In this document: in pieces, positions 1 through 5,250 of the stretch | How positions within the stretch are numbered: position 1 is the stretch's first letter | Layout of the letters: every line of letters begins with the position of its first letter | Assembly: GCA_030666985.1 (NCBI GenBank) | Contig: DAOUWT010000195.1 | Location: 1-5,337, forward strand | Source: Chloroflexota bacterium | Lineage (GTDB): Bacteria > Chloroflexota > Anaerolineae > Anaerolineales > UBA11858 | DNA: 5,337 nt | Direction of reading: 5' to 3' | Position numbers and translations under genes: made by a program | The notes under the pieces: model-generated | Database searches by the model: none | The model's input: the letters and a program-made list of their open reading frames with translations, nothing else | What the model was told of the DNA's origin: nothing

Positions 1-189
1 ACTGTGTTTGGATGACGTATGACCACTATGTACCAACAAAGCAGACACAGCATAAAAAGCCGCATAGTAGAGGCGATTGGCACATGTATTCCAATGCTCT
101 ATGCGCCGCATCAGGCGTGCTTCTTCCAGCGTTTCGACAGCCCGCTGTAAACGATAGGCAATCAGTGCTTGAATCTCTTCACCTTTCAT
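1..189 (-). CDS. HEPN-domain protein (partner of MNT nucleotidyltransferase), cut by window edge
   Basis: Reading the minus strand from 189 gives 63 residues beginning MKGEEIQALIAYRLQRA and containing NRLYYAAFYAVSALL followed by HSGHTSSKHS; the frame runs open off the window. The helical pattern of an Arg/Glu-rich first helix and an N-R-x-Y-Y-A-x-F-Y-A second helix is characteristic of HEPN proteins. In characterised MntA-HepT systems the HEPN protein is an RNase toxin whose Rx4-6H active site lies in the C-terminal part; that part is outside this window, so catalytic competence cannot be judged. Its ATG overlaps the TGA of the MNT gene (ATGA, 189-186), implying translational coupling in a two-gene operon. 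HEPN assignment is firm; a toxin role is inferred from the pairing. Family members are usually about 120-140 aa, so roughly half is present. Confidence 0.85.
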   Translation of the reverse strand, partial: MKGEEIQALIAYRLQRAVETLEEARLMRRIEHWNTCANRLYYAAFYAVSALLVHSGHTSSKHS

Positions 190-512
190 ATCGCAACTCC
201 ATCGCTTTCGACCTGCTGGTGCAGCGGAATGATTGAATAGCGTGCCGACATCCATTCTTGTTTACTGCGAATGATGCTGCTCAACACCGTATCTGTTTCC
301 AATTCCACATCGTACAAACGGTCTTTGATTTGGCTCTCTAAGATTTTGTCACTTGGCGAGGGTAATAAAACAACAAAATCCCAGTCCGAATCAGCTTTGG
401 CGGTACCCCTGGCGCGCGAGCCATATAGGATGATTTCCGCCGCAGGAACTAGGGCATGAATGGTGTTTTTTACTCGTTCTAACAATATGCTTTTTGCAAT
501 TGACTGAGGCAT
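186..512 (-). CDS. MNT-type nucleotidyltransferase (MntA-like antitoxin)
   Basis: A small minimal-nucleotidyltransferase protein of 108 aa from the chosen start (110 aa from the ATG at 518). The signature GSRARGTAKADSDWD supplies the Gly-Ser loop and the Asp-x-Asp metal-binding pair of the DNA polymerase beta-like fold; a third carboxylate is probably the Asp in the strand VELETDTVL. The C-terminal stretch IIPLHQQVESDGVAI matches the usual tail of these proteins. In the MntA-HepT family the MNT protein neutralises the HEPN RNase by attaching AMP to it; here that role is inferred from the adjacent HEPN gene, which overlaps by 4 bp. Start choice: AAGGAG at 525-520 lies only 1 nt from the first ATG (518) but 7 nt from the second (512), so the second is more likely used. 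The gene appears complete. Confidence 0.88.
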   Translation of the reverse strand: MPQSIAKSILLERVKNTIHALVPAAEIILYGSRARGTAKADSDWDFVVLLPSPSDKILESQIKDRLYDVELETDTVLSSIIRSKQEWMSARYSIIPLHQQVESDGVAI

Positions 513-519
513 TTGCATA

Positions 520-525
520 CTCCTT
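520..525 (-). promoter_or_regulatory. Ribosome binding site of the MNT gene
   Basis: AAGGAG read on the minus strand is a strong Shine-Dalgarno sequence. Its 7-nt distance to the ATG at 512-510, against 1 nt to the ATG at 518-516, decides the start in favour of the downstream codon. Confidence 0.7.
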
Positions 526-572
526 GTAACAATCAGGTGACCATTTCTACATTATGATTATCTCTTGCTAAT

Positions 573-601
573 ATTATACCATTCACTCTACCACCTTAAA
601 A
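573..601 (-). promoter_or_regulatory. Extended -10 promoter for the MNT-HEPN operon
   Basis: On the minus strand a perfect TATAAT (578-573) is preceded by TG and one base (TGGTATAAT), the extended -10 configuration that can work with a poor -35. The -35 region 17 nt upstream is only TTTTAA. The predicted transcript would start near 566, giving a leader of about 54 nt before the ATG at 512. Inferred from consensus only. Confidence 0.55.
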
Positions 602-636
602 CAAAAAGGCCACTGGACTCGCATCCAATGACCTTT
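596..636 (-). terminator. Rho-independent terminator of the SdhB-like fragment (minus strand)
   Basis: Positions 605-617 and 624-636 form a 13-bp stem around a 6-nt loop. Read on the minus strand all 13 positions pair (two are G-U), and the stem is followed by TTGTTTTAA, a near-continuous U tract. On the plus strand the two wobbles become A-C mismatches and no U tract follows, so the orientation is clear. It lies about 40 bp past the stop codon of the SdhB-like fragment, and also insulates the MNT-HEPN promoter from read-through. Confidence 0.75.
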
Positions 637-638
637 CA

Positions 639-676
639 CGTTTCACTCGTTACTCGTTACTCGTTACGTTTCACTC
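639..676. repeat. Heptamer tandem array
   Basis: Three perfect CTCGTTA units (646-666) are flanked in register by CGTTTCA (639-645) and CGTTTCA (667-673) followed by CTC, so the block is five 7-bp units in the order A-B-B-B-A. It sits between the terminator and the SdhB stop codon and has no coding role. Similar CGTTAC/CGTTTC words recur in inverted form near 1320-1340. Confidence 0.7.
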
Positions 677-677
677 T

Positions 678-794
678 TCAGTCCAGGCGTCCCGTCGCAA
701 TGGCTTTCTTCACCTCGCCAACTGCCTTAGTGACCTCAATCTCACGTGGGCAAGCGTCGGTGCAGTTGTAGATGGTGTGGCAGCGATAGACTCC
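678..794 (-). pseudogene. Succinate dehydrogenase/fumarate reductase iron-sulfur subunit, C-terminal fragment
   Basis: Minus-strand translation up to the TGA at 680-678 gives GVYRCHTIYNCTDACPRE followed by IEVTKAVGEVKKAIATGRLD. This is the C-terminal cluster-binding region of SdhB/FrdB: C-x5-C-x3-C-P, where the first two Cys normally ligate the 3Fe-4S cluster and the last a 4Fe-4S cluster. Recognisable similarity covers only about 39 residues of a protein usually 230-260 aa long; it ends near 794, where the sequence becomes a cytochrome b gene on the other strand. The N-terminal 2Fe-2S ferredoxin domain and the first 4Fe-4S motif are absent, so this fragment cannot form a functional subunit. 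No plausible start or ribosome binding site belongs to it: upstream codons are the antisense of cytochrome b. The 3' end, including a terminator, is intact. The cause could be a deletion/inversion or a chimeric assembly. Confidence 0.85.
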
Positions 795-1289
795 AACTAC
801 GTCCCTTCCCCAGACCACGCCTACGGCAGCATCACCTACATTATGAACGGCGTTCAATTTGGATGGCTGATCAGGGGGATTCACCATTGGGGCGCGAGTT
901 TACTGGTCGTGGTGGTTTTCATCCACATGTTGCGGGTATTTTTCTACGGCGCCTATAAATATCCCCGTGAATTCACCTGGGTCACCGGCGTAGTCTTATT
1001 TTTGCTCACCCTGGGGATGGGATTTACAGGATACCTGCTGCCGTGGAACCAGCGTTCCTTCTGGGCGACAATGGTGGGGACGGAGATAGCGGGGACGGCG
1101 CCCGGCGTGGGAGGCTTTATCCTGCGCGTCCTGCGGGGCGGGACAGATTTGAGCGCACTCACCTTGGCCCGTTTTTTCTCCATGCACATCTGGATTTTCC
1201 CAGCAATTGCCATGCTTGTTGTGGGAACCCATCTCTATATGGTTGTCCGCTTGGGCATATCCCCGGAGAAGATGAATAGTGAAAAGTGA
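795..1289 (+). pseudogene. Cytochrome b (b6-like, N-terminal domain), 5'-truncated
   Basis: From about 798 the plus strand encodes YVPSPDHAYGSITYI and continues as a typical b6-type cytochrome b of quinol oxidoreductase (bc-type) complexes to a TGA at 1287-1289, about 164 residues. Seen directly: IRGIHHWGASLLVVVVFIH with His spaced H-x13-H (helix B), PREFTWVTGV, GFTGYLLPW (a PW motif like that near the Qo site), and H-x14-H in HIWIFPAIAMLVVGTH (helix D), so all four haem-ligand histidines are present. What normally precedes YVPSP, some 40-50 residues including the first transmembrane helix, is missing and replaced by the antisense of the SdhB fragment. The nearest in-frame start, a GTG at 777, lies in that antisense DNA and lacks a convincing ribosome binding site. 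Probably non-functional. The short tail after GISPEK suggests a split b6/subunit IV arrangement, but no subunit IV follows. Confidence 0.85.
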
Positions 1290-1293
1290 TGCA

Positions 1294-1340
1294 TGTTGCG
1301 TGTTGCGTGACAATACCTCTACGTAACACGAAACACGCTA
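1294..1340. repeat. Imperfect inverted repeat downstream of cytochrome b
   Basis: GCGTGTTGCGTG (1298-1309) and CACGAAACACGC (1327-1338) pair at 11 of 12 positions around a 17-nt loop. The left arm itself holds a tandem GTTGCGT heptamer. It begins 5 bp after the cytochrome b stop codon. There is no U tract on either side, so it is a transcript hairpin or dispersed intergenic repeat rather than a standard intrinsic terminator. Confidence 0.6.
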
Positions 1341-1562
1341 CACGGGTTGGGATGATTTAAATCTTGGAAAACCCTAACATTATCATTTGGTAGAACAAGT
1401 AGCTCCTAGTAACATTTTCATTTGACTTGACACGGCGTGGGAAGTGTGCAATTGTGCAAGTCTCCCTGCGAAGATGCTTCGCGATGGCAAATTTGCAAGT
1501 GGCAGGTGGCAAGGTAATCCGTAATTTGCATATCTTGACTCGAAAACATTCCCAAAAGGTTG
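1341..1562. other. Non-coding intergenic stretch with short repeats
   Basis: I find no gene here on either strand. It holds a perfect palindrome GATTTAAATC (1354-1363) framed by GGGTT (1344-1348) and AACCC (1370-1374), a tight hairpin GCGAAG-ATG-CTTCGC (1468-1482), and a run of related words (TGCAATTGTGCAAG, GCAAATTTGCAAG, GTGGCAGGTGGCAAG) at 1447-1512. The composition looks like a decayed dispersed repeat rather than a regulatory RNA; I cannot fold or search it here. Confidence 0.45.
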
Positions 1563-1568
1563 TATAAT
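1563..1568 (+). promoter_or_regulatory. Candidate -10 element for the TPR membrane-protein gene
   Basis: A perfect TATAAT. The best -35 match, TTGACT at 1535-1540, is 22 nt away, longer than a standard spacer, and the sequence 17 nt upstream is a poor match. If used, transcription would start near 1575 with a leader of about 65 nt. That would place the in-frame ATG at 1560 upstream of the transcript and support the start at 1641. Confidence 0.4.
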
Positions 1569-1640
1569 ATTCATAGTCGAACAGTAGACAACGGGCAACA
1601 AAGACACTTTTACATAAATACACTTATAGGGAATATAGAA

Positions 1641-3332
1641 ATGGAAGAAGACCTATACCGAAAAGGAATTGCCGCAGCCGAAGCTGGTGACTTGGAGAAA
1701 GCGTCTCGATTATTCGCTGAGATTTTGCGGCAAAACCCAAAATCCGAAGAAGCTTGGCTGGCTATGGGACGCTATGTAGCTGACGCCGAAAAGAAAGAGT
1801 ATTGCCTCGAGAAGGCCTTGTCTCTAAACCCGGAGAATAAAACAGCCCGGGCTTTATTGGAAGAGTTGCGCAAACCAAAGGAAGTTGAAAGACCTTTCTT
1901 CACGGAAGATGAGTTGTCGGGGGAATGGGATGAGACAGAAGAAACGGATGACGTTTGGGGCCTTGAGGAAGAATTGCCCGGAGAGTGGGGACGTGAAGAG
2001 GTGTTGCCAGGGGACGAAACGGGCGCGGAAGAGGTGTCAGAGGAGTGGGATAGTGGACAAGAGAAACTAAAACCTGAAAGTGATCAGAAACCTTTCTGCA
2101 CGGAAGATGAGTTGTCAGGGGAATGGGATGAGACAGAAGAAGCAGATGACGTTTGGGGCTTCAAGAATGAATTGCCCGGAGACGAAACGGGCGCGGAAGA
2201 GTTATCGGATGAATGGGAGAGCGAAGAGGAAACGTCCTATGATTGGGGAGATGCAGGACAGTGGGCGGAAAAAGGATCATCAAAGAAGCAGGGATTGCAA
2301 AGCAGGCTAGCATCCGCAGAAGGATCAGACAATAGAGGTAGTGGATACACATCAGGGGATGTATGGGATGTTGGGAATATTCCAGCAGCGGCAACAACGT
2401 CGGACAAGAAGAAGGATAAAAAAGGCTCTTGCTTATCAAGAATTATAACCGCCGTGCTTGGCCTTATTGTCCTTCTATTAGTTGTAGTCGTGGCTTTGTT
2501 AGCGCTGGTTGACCTGGATAATCCGCCAGAAATAATAGAACCAATCTTGAGAACATTCATCCCTGCCCCAACGGCGACGGTAACAATAGTAATCGAGACC
2601 AAAGAACCAACAAGCACACCAACCCCAATAAGGCTTCCGCCCACGTGGACGCTAACCCCATCGCCAATCCCCTCTTCCACACCGTTCCCCTCTCCGACTC
2701 CCACGCCCACAATCACTCCAACCCCCACGCAAGAAGCAGGAACTTTGATCGTTACAACCGACGAGACTGGTTGGTCTCGCTATACCTATCCCCAAGAGGA
2801 ATGGGGGGTGTCCGTGCCGCCTGGATGGGTGTACTTTGACCTGAACGCAGATGATTTCGACGAAATGTTGTCAGAGGTGGCTGAAACGAACCCCTATCTG
2901 GCTGAAATGTATCCTCCAGATGCCCTTCAGGAGATGGCAGACAATGATATTAAGTTTTTGGTTGTCGATTCCGAGTCAACAGAACTTGGAGCAGCTACCA
3001 ATCTTAATATCATCATAACCAACCTGGAATCAGACATTGATTTTGACATCTATATCGAAGAAAATATCCAAGGGCTAAAACAAGCATTCGGTGAAGATCT
3101 CCAAATCACGGAAGAAAGGATAGACTTAGGGGGCATAGAAACAGCAGAGTTTATTTATGAAGTTACAATGACCAATCTCTATGGATATCCCCTAACCGTT
3201 GTCCACATGCAATACCTTTTGCTCCACGAGGACAAACAACACATTCTGACATTCACCGTCCCCAAGAATCTCTTCGAGGACAAATACTCTCAGATTCTTA
3301 CAATCGCACAGAGCTTTGAGCTGAATGATTGA
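1641..3332 (+). CDS. TPR protein with acidic Trp repeats, one membrane helix and PsbP/DcrB-like C-terminal domain
   Basis: A 563-aa protein of unknown function. In order: two TPR-like helix pairs (about residues 3-34 and 35-68, each ending near an NP turn); an acidic, probably disordered segment (about 85-245) with a tryptophan decapeptide repeat; a Lys-rich DKKKDKKGSC stretch; one hydrophobic helix (about 268-290); a Pro/Thr/Ser stalk (about 308-363); and a folded C-terminal domain (about 368-563). That domain opens with a YPQEEWGVSVPPGW motif and closes with HILTFTVPKNLFEDKYSQI and a final QSFEL, a pattern seen in PsbP/DcrB (DUF1795)-like domains. The positive residues before the helix predict the TPR part in the cytoplasm and the C-terminal domain outside. 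Start: ATG at 1641 has AGGGA 8 nt upstream; the in-frame ATG at 1560 overlaps the likely -10 and adds 27 residues unlike a TPR. Possibly co-transcribed with the transporter 45 bp downstream. Domain calls are by eye. Confidence 0.85.
   Translation: MEEDLYRKGIAAAEAGDLEKASRLFAEILRQNPKSEEAWLAMGRYVADAEKKEYCLEKALSLNPENKTARALLEELRKPKEVERPFFTEDELSGEWDETEETDDVWGLEEELPGEWGREEVLPGDETGAEEVSEEWDSGQEKLKPESDQKPFCTEDELSGEWDETEEADDVWGFKNELPGDETGAEELSDEWESEEETSYDWGDAGQWAEKGSSKKQGLQSRLASAEGSDNRGSGYTSGDVWDVGNIPAAATTSDKKKDKKGSCLSRIITAVLGLIVLLLVVVVALLALVDLDNPPEIIEPILRTFIPAPTATVTIVIETKEPTSTPTPIRLPPTWTLTPSPIPSSTPFPSPTPTPTITPTPTQEAGTLIVTTDETGWSRYTYPQEEWGVSVPPGWVYFDLNADDFDEMLSEVAETNPYLAEMYPPDALQEMADNDIKFLVVDSESTELGAATNLNIIITNLESDIDFDIYIEENIQGLKQAFGEDLQITEERIDLGGIETAEFIYEVTMTNLYGYPLTVVHMQYLLLHEDKQHILTFTVPKNLFEDKYSQILTIAQSFELND
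1892..2219 (+). repeat. Direct duplication inside the TPR protein gene (offset 198 bp)
   Basis: Positions 1892-1960 recur at 2090-2158 with 4 differences in 69 nt. A 21-nt block at 2013-2033 recurs without change at 2181-2201. The offset is 198 bp for the first block and 168 bp for the second, because the second copy lacks exactly 30 bp (10 codons). All changes keep the frame, so this is an in-gene segmental duplication followed by loss of one repeat unit. Confidence 0.9.
1911..2258 (+). repeat. 30-bp (decapeptide) Trp-acidic repeat array
   Basis: Residues 91-140 split into five decapeptides: ELSGEWDETE, ETDDVWGLEE, ELPGEWGREE, VLPGDETGAE, EVSEEWDSGQ. Residues 157-206 split into five more: ELSGEWDETE, EADDVWGFKN, ELPGDETGAE, ELSDEWESEE, ETSYDWGDAG. 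Trp falls at the sixth position of eight of the ten units (96, 106, 116, 136, 162, 172, 192, 202), surrounded by Asp/Glu. The two blocks are the copies of the longer duplication; the third unit of block two is a hybrid of units three and four of block one. Confidence 0.85.
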
Positions 3333-3377
3333 GGCATCCTCTGAAAAAAGCCTCCTACTCGCTCTAGCTGGACACCC

Positions 3378-4655
3378 ATGAACTCACGTTATCGCTGGTC
3401 TGTTGCCCTCATTCTTTTCACCTTCTTGCTCTTTCACCAGGCAGACAAAATGGTGATCTCTCCCTTGGTGACTCCCATCATGGAGGAATTCCAGATCAAC
3501 GAGGCCCAAATGGGAGCCATATCCAGCTTAGCGCTCGTTGTGGCAGCCGTTCTCTATCCATTTTGGGGATATTTCTATGACTGCTACGCGCGTCCCAAAG
3601 CCTTGGCCCTAACATCTTTGATATGGGGGATAACAACCTCCCTGGGCGCATTTTCCCCCAACTTCCGCACATTCATGCTAGCCCGCGCCAGCACCGGCAT
3701 TGACGATTCCAGCCACCCCGGAATTTACAGCCTCCTCTCCGATTATTTCGAACCCAAACTCCGAGGAAAAATATACGGTCTTATGCATACGGCTGGGCCT
3801 ATGGGCTTTATGCTGGGAACAATTTTAGCGACCACGCTGGGACAAAAAATCGGGTGGCGGAACATCTTCATAGTTACCGGGGGAGTTGGAATCGTGATAG
3901 CCTTTCTGATATTCTTTGGGATCCGTGAAACGCCCCGGGGAGGCTCTGAGCCAGAATTGCGCGATTTTCAAGAGATCAGCGAGTACCGCATTGACTGGCA
4001 AGCAGTGCGCAATTTATTCAAGAACAAAAGTCTATTTCTCATCACCCTCCAAGGCTTCTTCGGCATTTTCCCCTGGAACATCCTGACCTTTTGGTTTTTT
4101 CGCTATTTGGAGACCGAACGGGGATACACTTCCCAGCAATCCATGATGACCATGCTAATCGCCATCGCCGCGCTTTCGGTTGGCTTTTTAGTAGGCGGCA
4201 ATTTGGGGGATGTGTTCTTCAAGCGTTTCCCGTTGGGGAGGGTTTTCGTAGCCGGTGTGGGGATGGTAGCTGGGGCGGTATTTCTCTACCTCACTTTTCT
4301 CATCCCAGTTGAGCGCACAGACCTCTTCTTTGTGCTCATGGGCTTCACAGGATTCAGCATGGCAATCCCCTCTCCCAACGTGACCGCCATCTTGCACGAC
4401 ATCATCCCCCCGGAGGCACGCAGCACGGCAGGATCCATCCGAAAGCTCTTCGAGGATGGAGGCTCAGCGGTAGCTCCCTTTTTGGCTGGCGTGATCGCCA
4501 CAAAGTTTTCGCTGCATCAGGCCATCTTGGTAATCAGCATTGCGGCCTGGGCCATGTGCCTGGCGCTTTTTGCCCCCTTGGCGTACCTGGTGCCACGGGA
4601 TATCGAAGCCCTGCGCGAGACCATGCGTGAAAGAGCCGCTCAGGAGACGGGATAG
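3378..4655 (+). CDS. Major Facilitator Superfamily transporter (Spinster-like type)
   Basis: A 425-aa protein with about twelve hydrophobic segments in two halves, separated by a charged cytoplasmic loop (about 184-216), the usual MFS layout and length. The helix 2-3 loop GYFYDCYARPK (64-74) is a version of the MFS motif A (GxxxDRxGRR), keeping the Asp and basic residues. LARASTGIDDSSHPG (101-115) followed by SDYFEPKLRGKIYG is the helix 4-5 region typical of Spinster-like and related organic-solute permeases. Helix 11 carries charged residues in IRKLFEDGGSA (354-364), plausible for substrate or proton coupling. Substrate cannot be told from sequence. No clear ribosome binding site precedes the ATG at 3378; this start is kept because the next Met (residue 25) would remove helix 1. 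It lies 45 bp after the TPR protein gene with no terminator between, so co-transcription is possible. The gene looks intact. Confidence 0.9.
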   Translation: MNSRYRWSVALILFTFLLFHQADKMVISPLVTPIMEEFQINEAQMGAISSLALVVAAVLYPFWGYFYDCYARPKALALTSLIWGITTSLGAFSPNFRTFMLARASTGIDDSSHPGIYSLLSDYFEPKLRGKIYGLMHTAGPMGFMLGTILATTLGQKIGWRNIFIVTGGVGIVIAFLIFFGIRETPRGGSEPELRDFQEISEYRIDWQAVRNLFKNKSLFLITLQGFFGIFPWNILTFWFFRYLETERGYTSQQSMMTMLIAIAALSVGFLVGGNLGDVFFKRFPLGRVFVAGVGMVAGAVFLYLTFLIPVERTDLFFVLMGFTGFSMAIPSPNVTAILHDIIPPEARSTAGSIRKLFEDGGSAVAPFLAGVIATKFSLHQAILVISIAAWAMCLALFAPLAYLVPRDIEALRETMRERAAQETG

Positions 4656-4657
4656 GT

Positions 4658-4663
4658 TATAAT
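4658..4663 (+). promoter_or_regulatory. Candidate -10 element upstream of the putative antitoxin gene
   Basis: A perfect TATAAT lies 2 bp past the transporter stop codon and about 80 bp before the ATG at 4744. There is no recognisable -35 at 16-18 nt and no TG extension, so this rests on the hexamer alone. Confidence 0.3.
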
Positions 4664-4743
4664 GGAGTCGATATTCCCCATCTATCATTGATGTAGCACG
4701 ATATGAAGTCATGAACATGTAAATTCGAAAAAGCGAGGCTGTT

Positions 4744-5079
4744 ATGAACGTATTAGTTGAACCATTAGTAAGGCGAAAAATATTTTCTTCGGAAGAAGAA
4801 GCCATTCAAGAATTAGTTAGCGAATATGTATTGCGTCAAGTTGACCAATTATCAAGTGAAATTCGCCAATATGAGCATAAATACGGCATGAATTTCAGCC
4901 AGTTTAAGCAATATCTTCACGAACGTTCTGCCTTGTTAGAAAGCGAAAAAATTTCTATAGAGGAACGTCAAGTTTTAGGAAGATCTGTGATGCAAGAAGA
5001 AGATGTCTGGCTAGATTGGAAAGTAGCCCGCGAGATGTTGGGAAGTTGGCTAGGACTTCGCCAGGAGATCAAAGTATGA
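4744..5079 (+). CDS. Small helical protein, putative antitoxin of a two-gene cassette
   Basis: A 111-aa protein without a recognised enzyme motif. It opens MNVLVEPLVRRKIFSSEEEAIQELVSEYVLRQ, a pattern of hydrophobic and charged helices with a short phrase (SSEEEAIQELV) reminiscent of antitoxin N-termini. A helical, coiled-coil-like middle and a C-terminal EEDVWLDWKVAREMLGSWLGL follow. From memory, proteins of this look are found next to small DUF6516/TumE-like putative toxins in Chloroflexota, cyanobacteria and archaea; that is a recollection, not a search. GAGG (4735-4738) lies 5 nt before the ATG, a good ribosome binding site. The stop overlaps the start of the next ORF by ATGA, as in toxin-antitoxin operons. 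The gene is complete, but its partner appears broken. DNA here is more AT-rich than the transporter gene. Confidence 0.75.
   Translation: MNVLVEPLVRRKIFSSEEEAIQELVSEYVLRQVDQLSSEIRQYEHKYGMNFSQFKQYLHERSALLESEKISIEERQVLGRSVMQEEDVWLDWKVAREMLGSWLGLRQEIKV
5063..5068 (+). promoter_or_regulatory. Ribosome binding site of the truncated partner ORF
   Basis: AGGAGA lies inside the end of the putative antitoxin gene, 7 nt before the overlapping ATG at 5076. This supports the ORF as a real translation unit rather than a chance frame. Confidence 0.55.
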
Positions 5080-5213
5080 CCGGGTTGCCATCCCTATTAG
5101 GGTTAGTGACAACTGCCTTGCAAACTCATCCGGGTTGTACGCGGGTGGAAATCATCCAAACGAAAGAGTTTTCCCAAAACCAATATTTTATTAAGGAGAG
5201 GGCAGAATATTAG
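5076..5213 (+). pseudogene. Truncated partner ORF (N-terminal stump of a DUF6516/TumE-like toxin)
   Basis: The ATG at 5076 overlaps the preceding stop codon and has AGGAGA (5063-5068) 7 nt upstream, so translation should start efficiently. It encodes only 45 residues, MTGLPSLLGLVTTALQTHP to a final FIKERAEY, before TAG. The opening helix, a VEI strand and an F/Y-F-x-K-x-RAE strand resemble the first half of small DUF6516-type putative toxins, which run to about 100 aa or more. The expected second half does not appear in any frame downstream. Alternative: a genuine short ORF of unrelated function. Truncation is an inference from remembered family shape. Confidence 0.5.
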
Positions 5214-5250
5214 TAACCGTTCACCCTCCTCTGGTAAAAAACGCAAGATA

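Noticed and set aside
777..800. GTG at 777 as the true start of a short cytochrome b
   Set aside because: The codons from 777 to about 794 are the exact antisense of conserved SdhB residues (GVYRC), and a cytochrome b starting here would lack its first membrane helix.
996..1313. Minus-strand open frame of 105 codons opposite cytochrome b
   Set aside because: The plus strand encodes unmistakable cytochrome b motifs here; the antisense translation resembles no protein family.
1344..1374. Nested GGGTT...GATTTAAATC...AACCC symmetry as an operator
   Set aside because: Short arms in an AT-rich stretch; no regulator gene or nearby start supports a binding site.
1427..1455. TTGACA at 1427-1432 as a promoter -35
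   Set aside because: At 17-nt spacing the -10 position reads AATTGT, a poor match, and no gene starts close downstream.
1560..1640. Upstream ATG at 1560 as the start of the TPR protein
   Set aside because: It precedes and overlaps the TATAAT at 1563, the added 27 residues are not TPR-like, and the ATG at 1641 has a better-spaced AGGGA.
2237..2728. Minus-strand open frame of 163 codons rich in Gly and Val
   Set aside because: It is the antisense of the Pro/Thr linker and membrane helix of the TPR protein gene; the composition is explained by that overlap and there is no ribosome binding site.
3331..3354. GAGGC/GCCTC inverted repeat between the TPR gene and the transporter gene
   Set aside because: Only 5 bp of stem with a 14-nt loop and no following U tract; not supported as a terminator.
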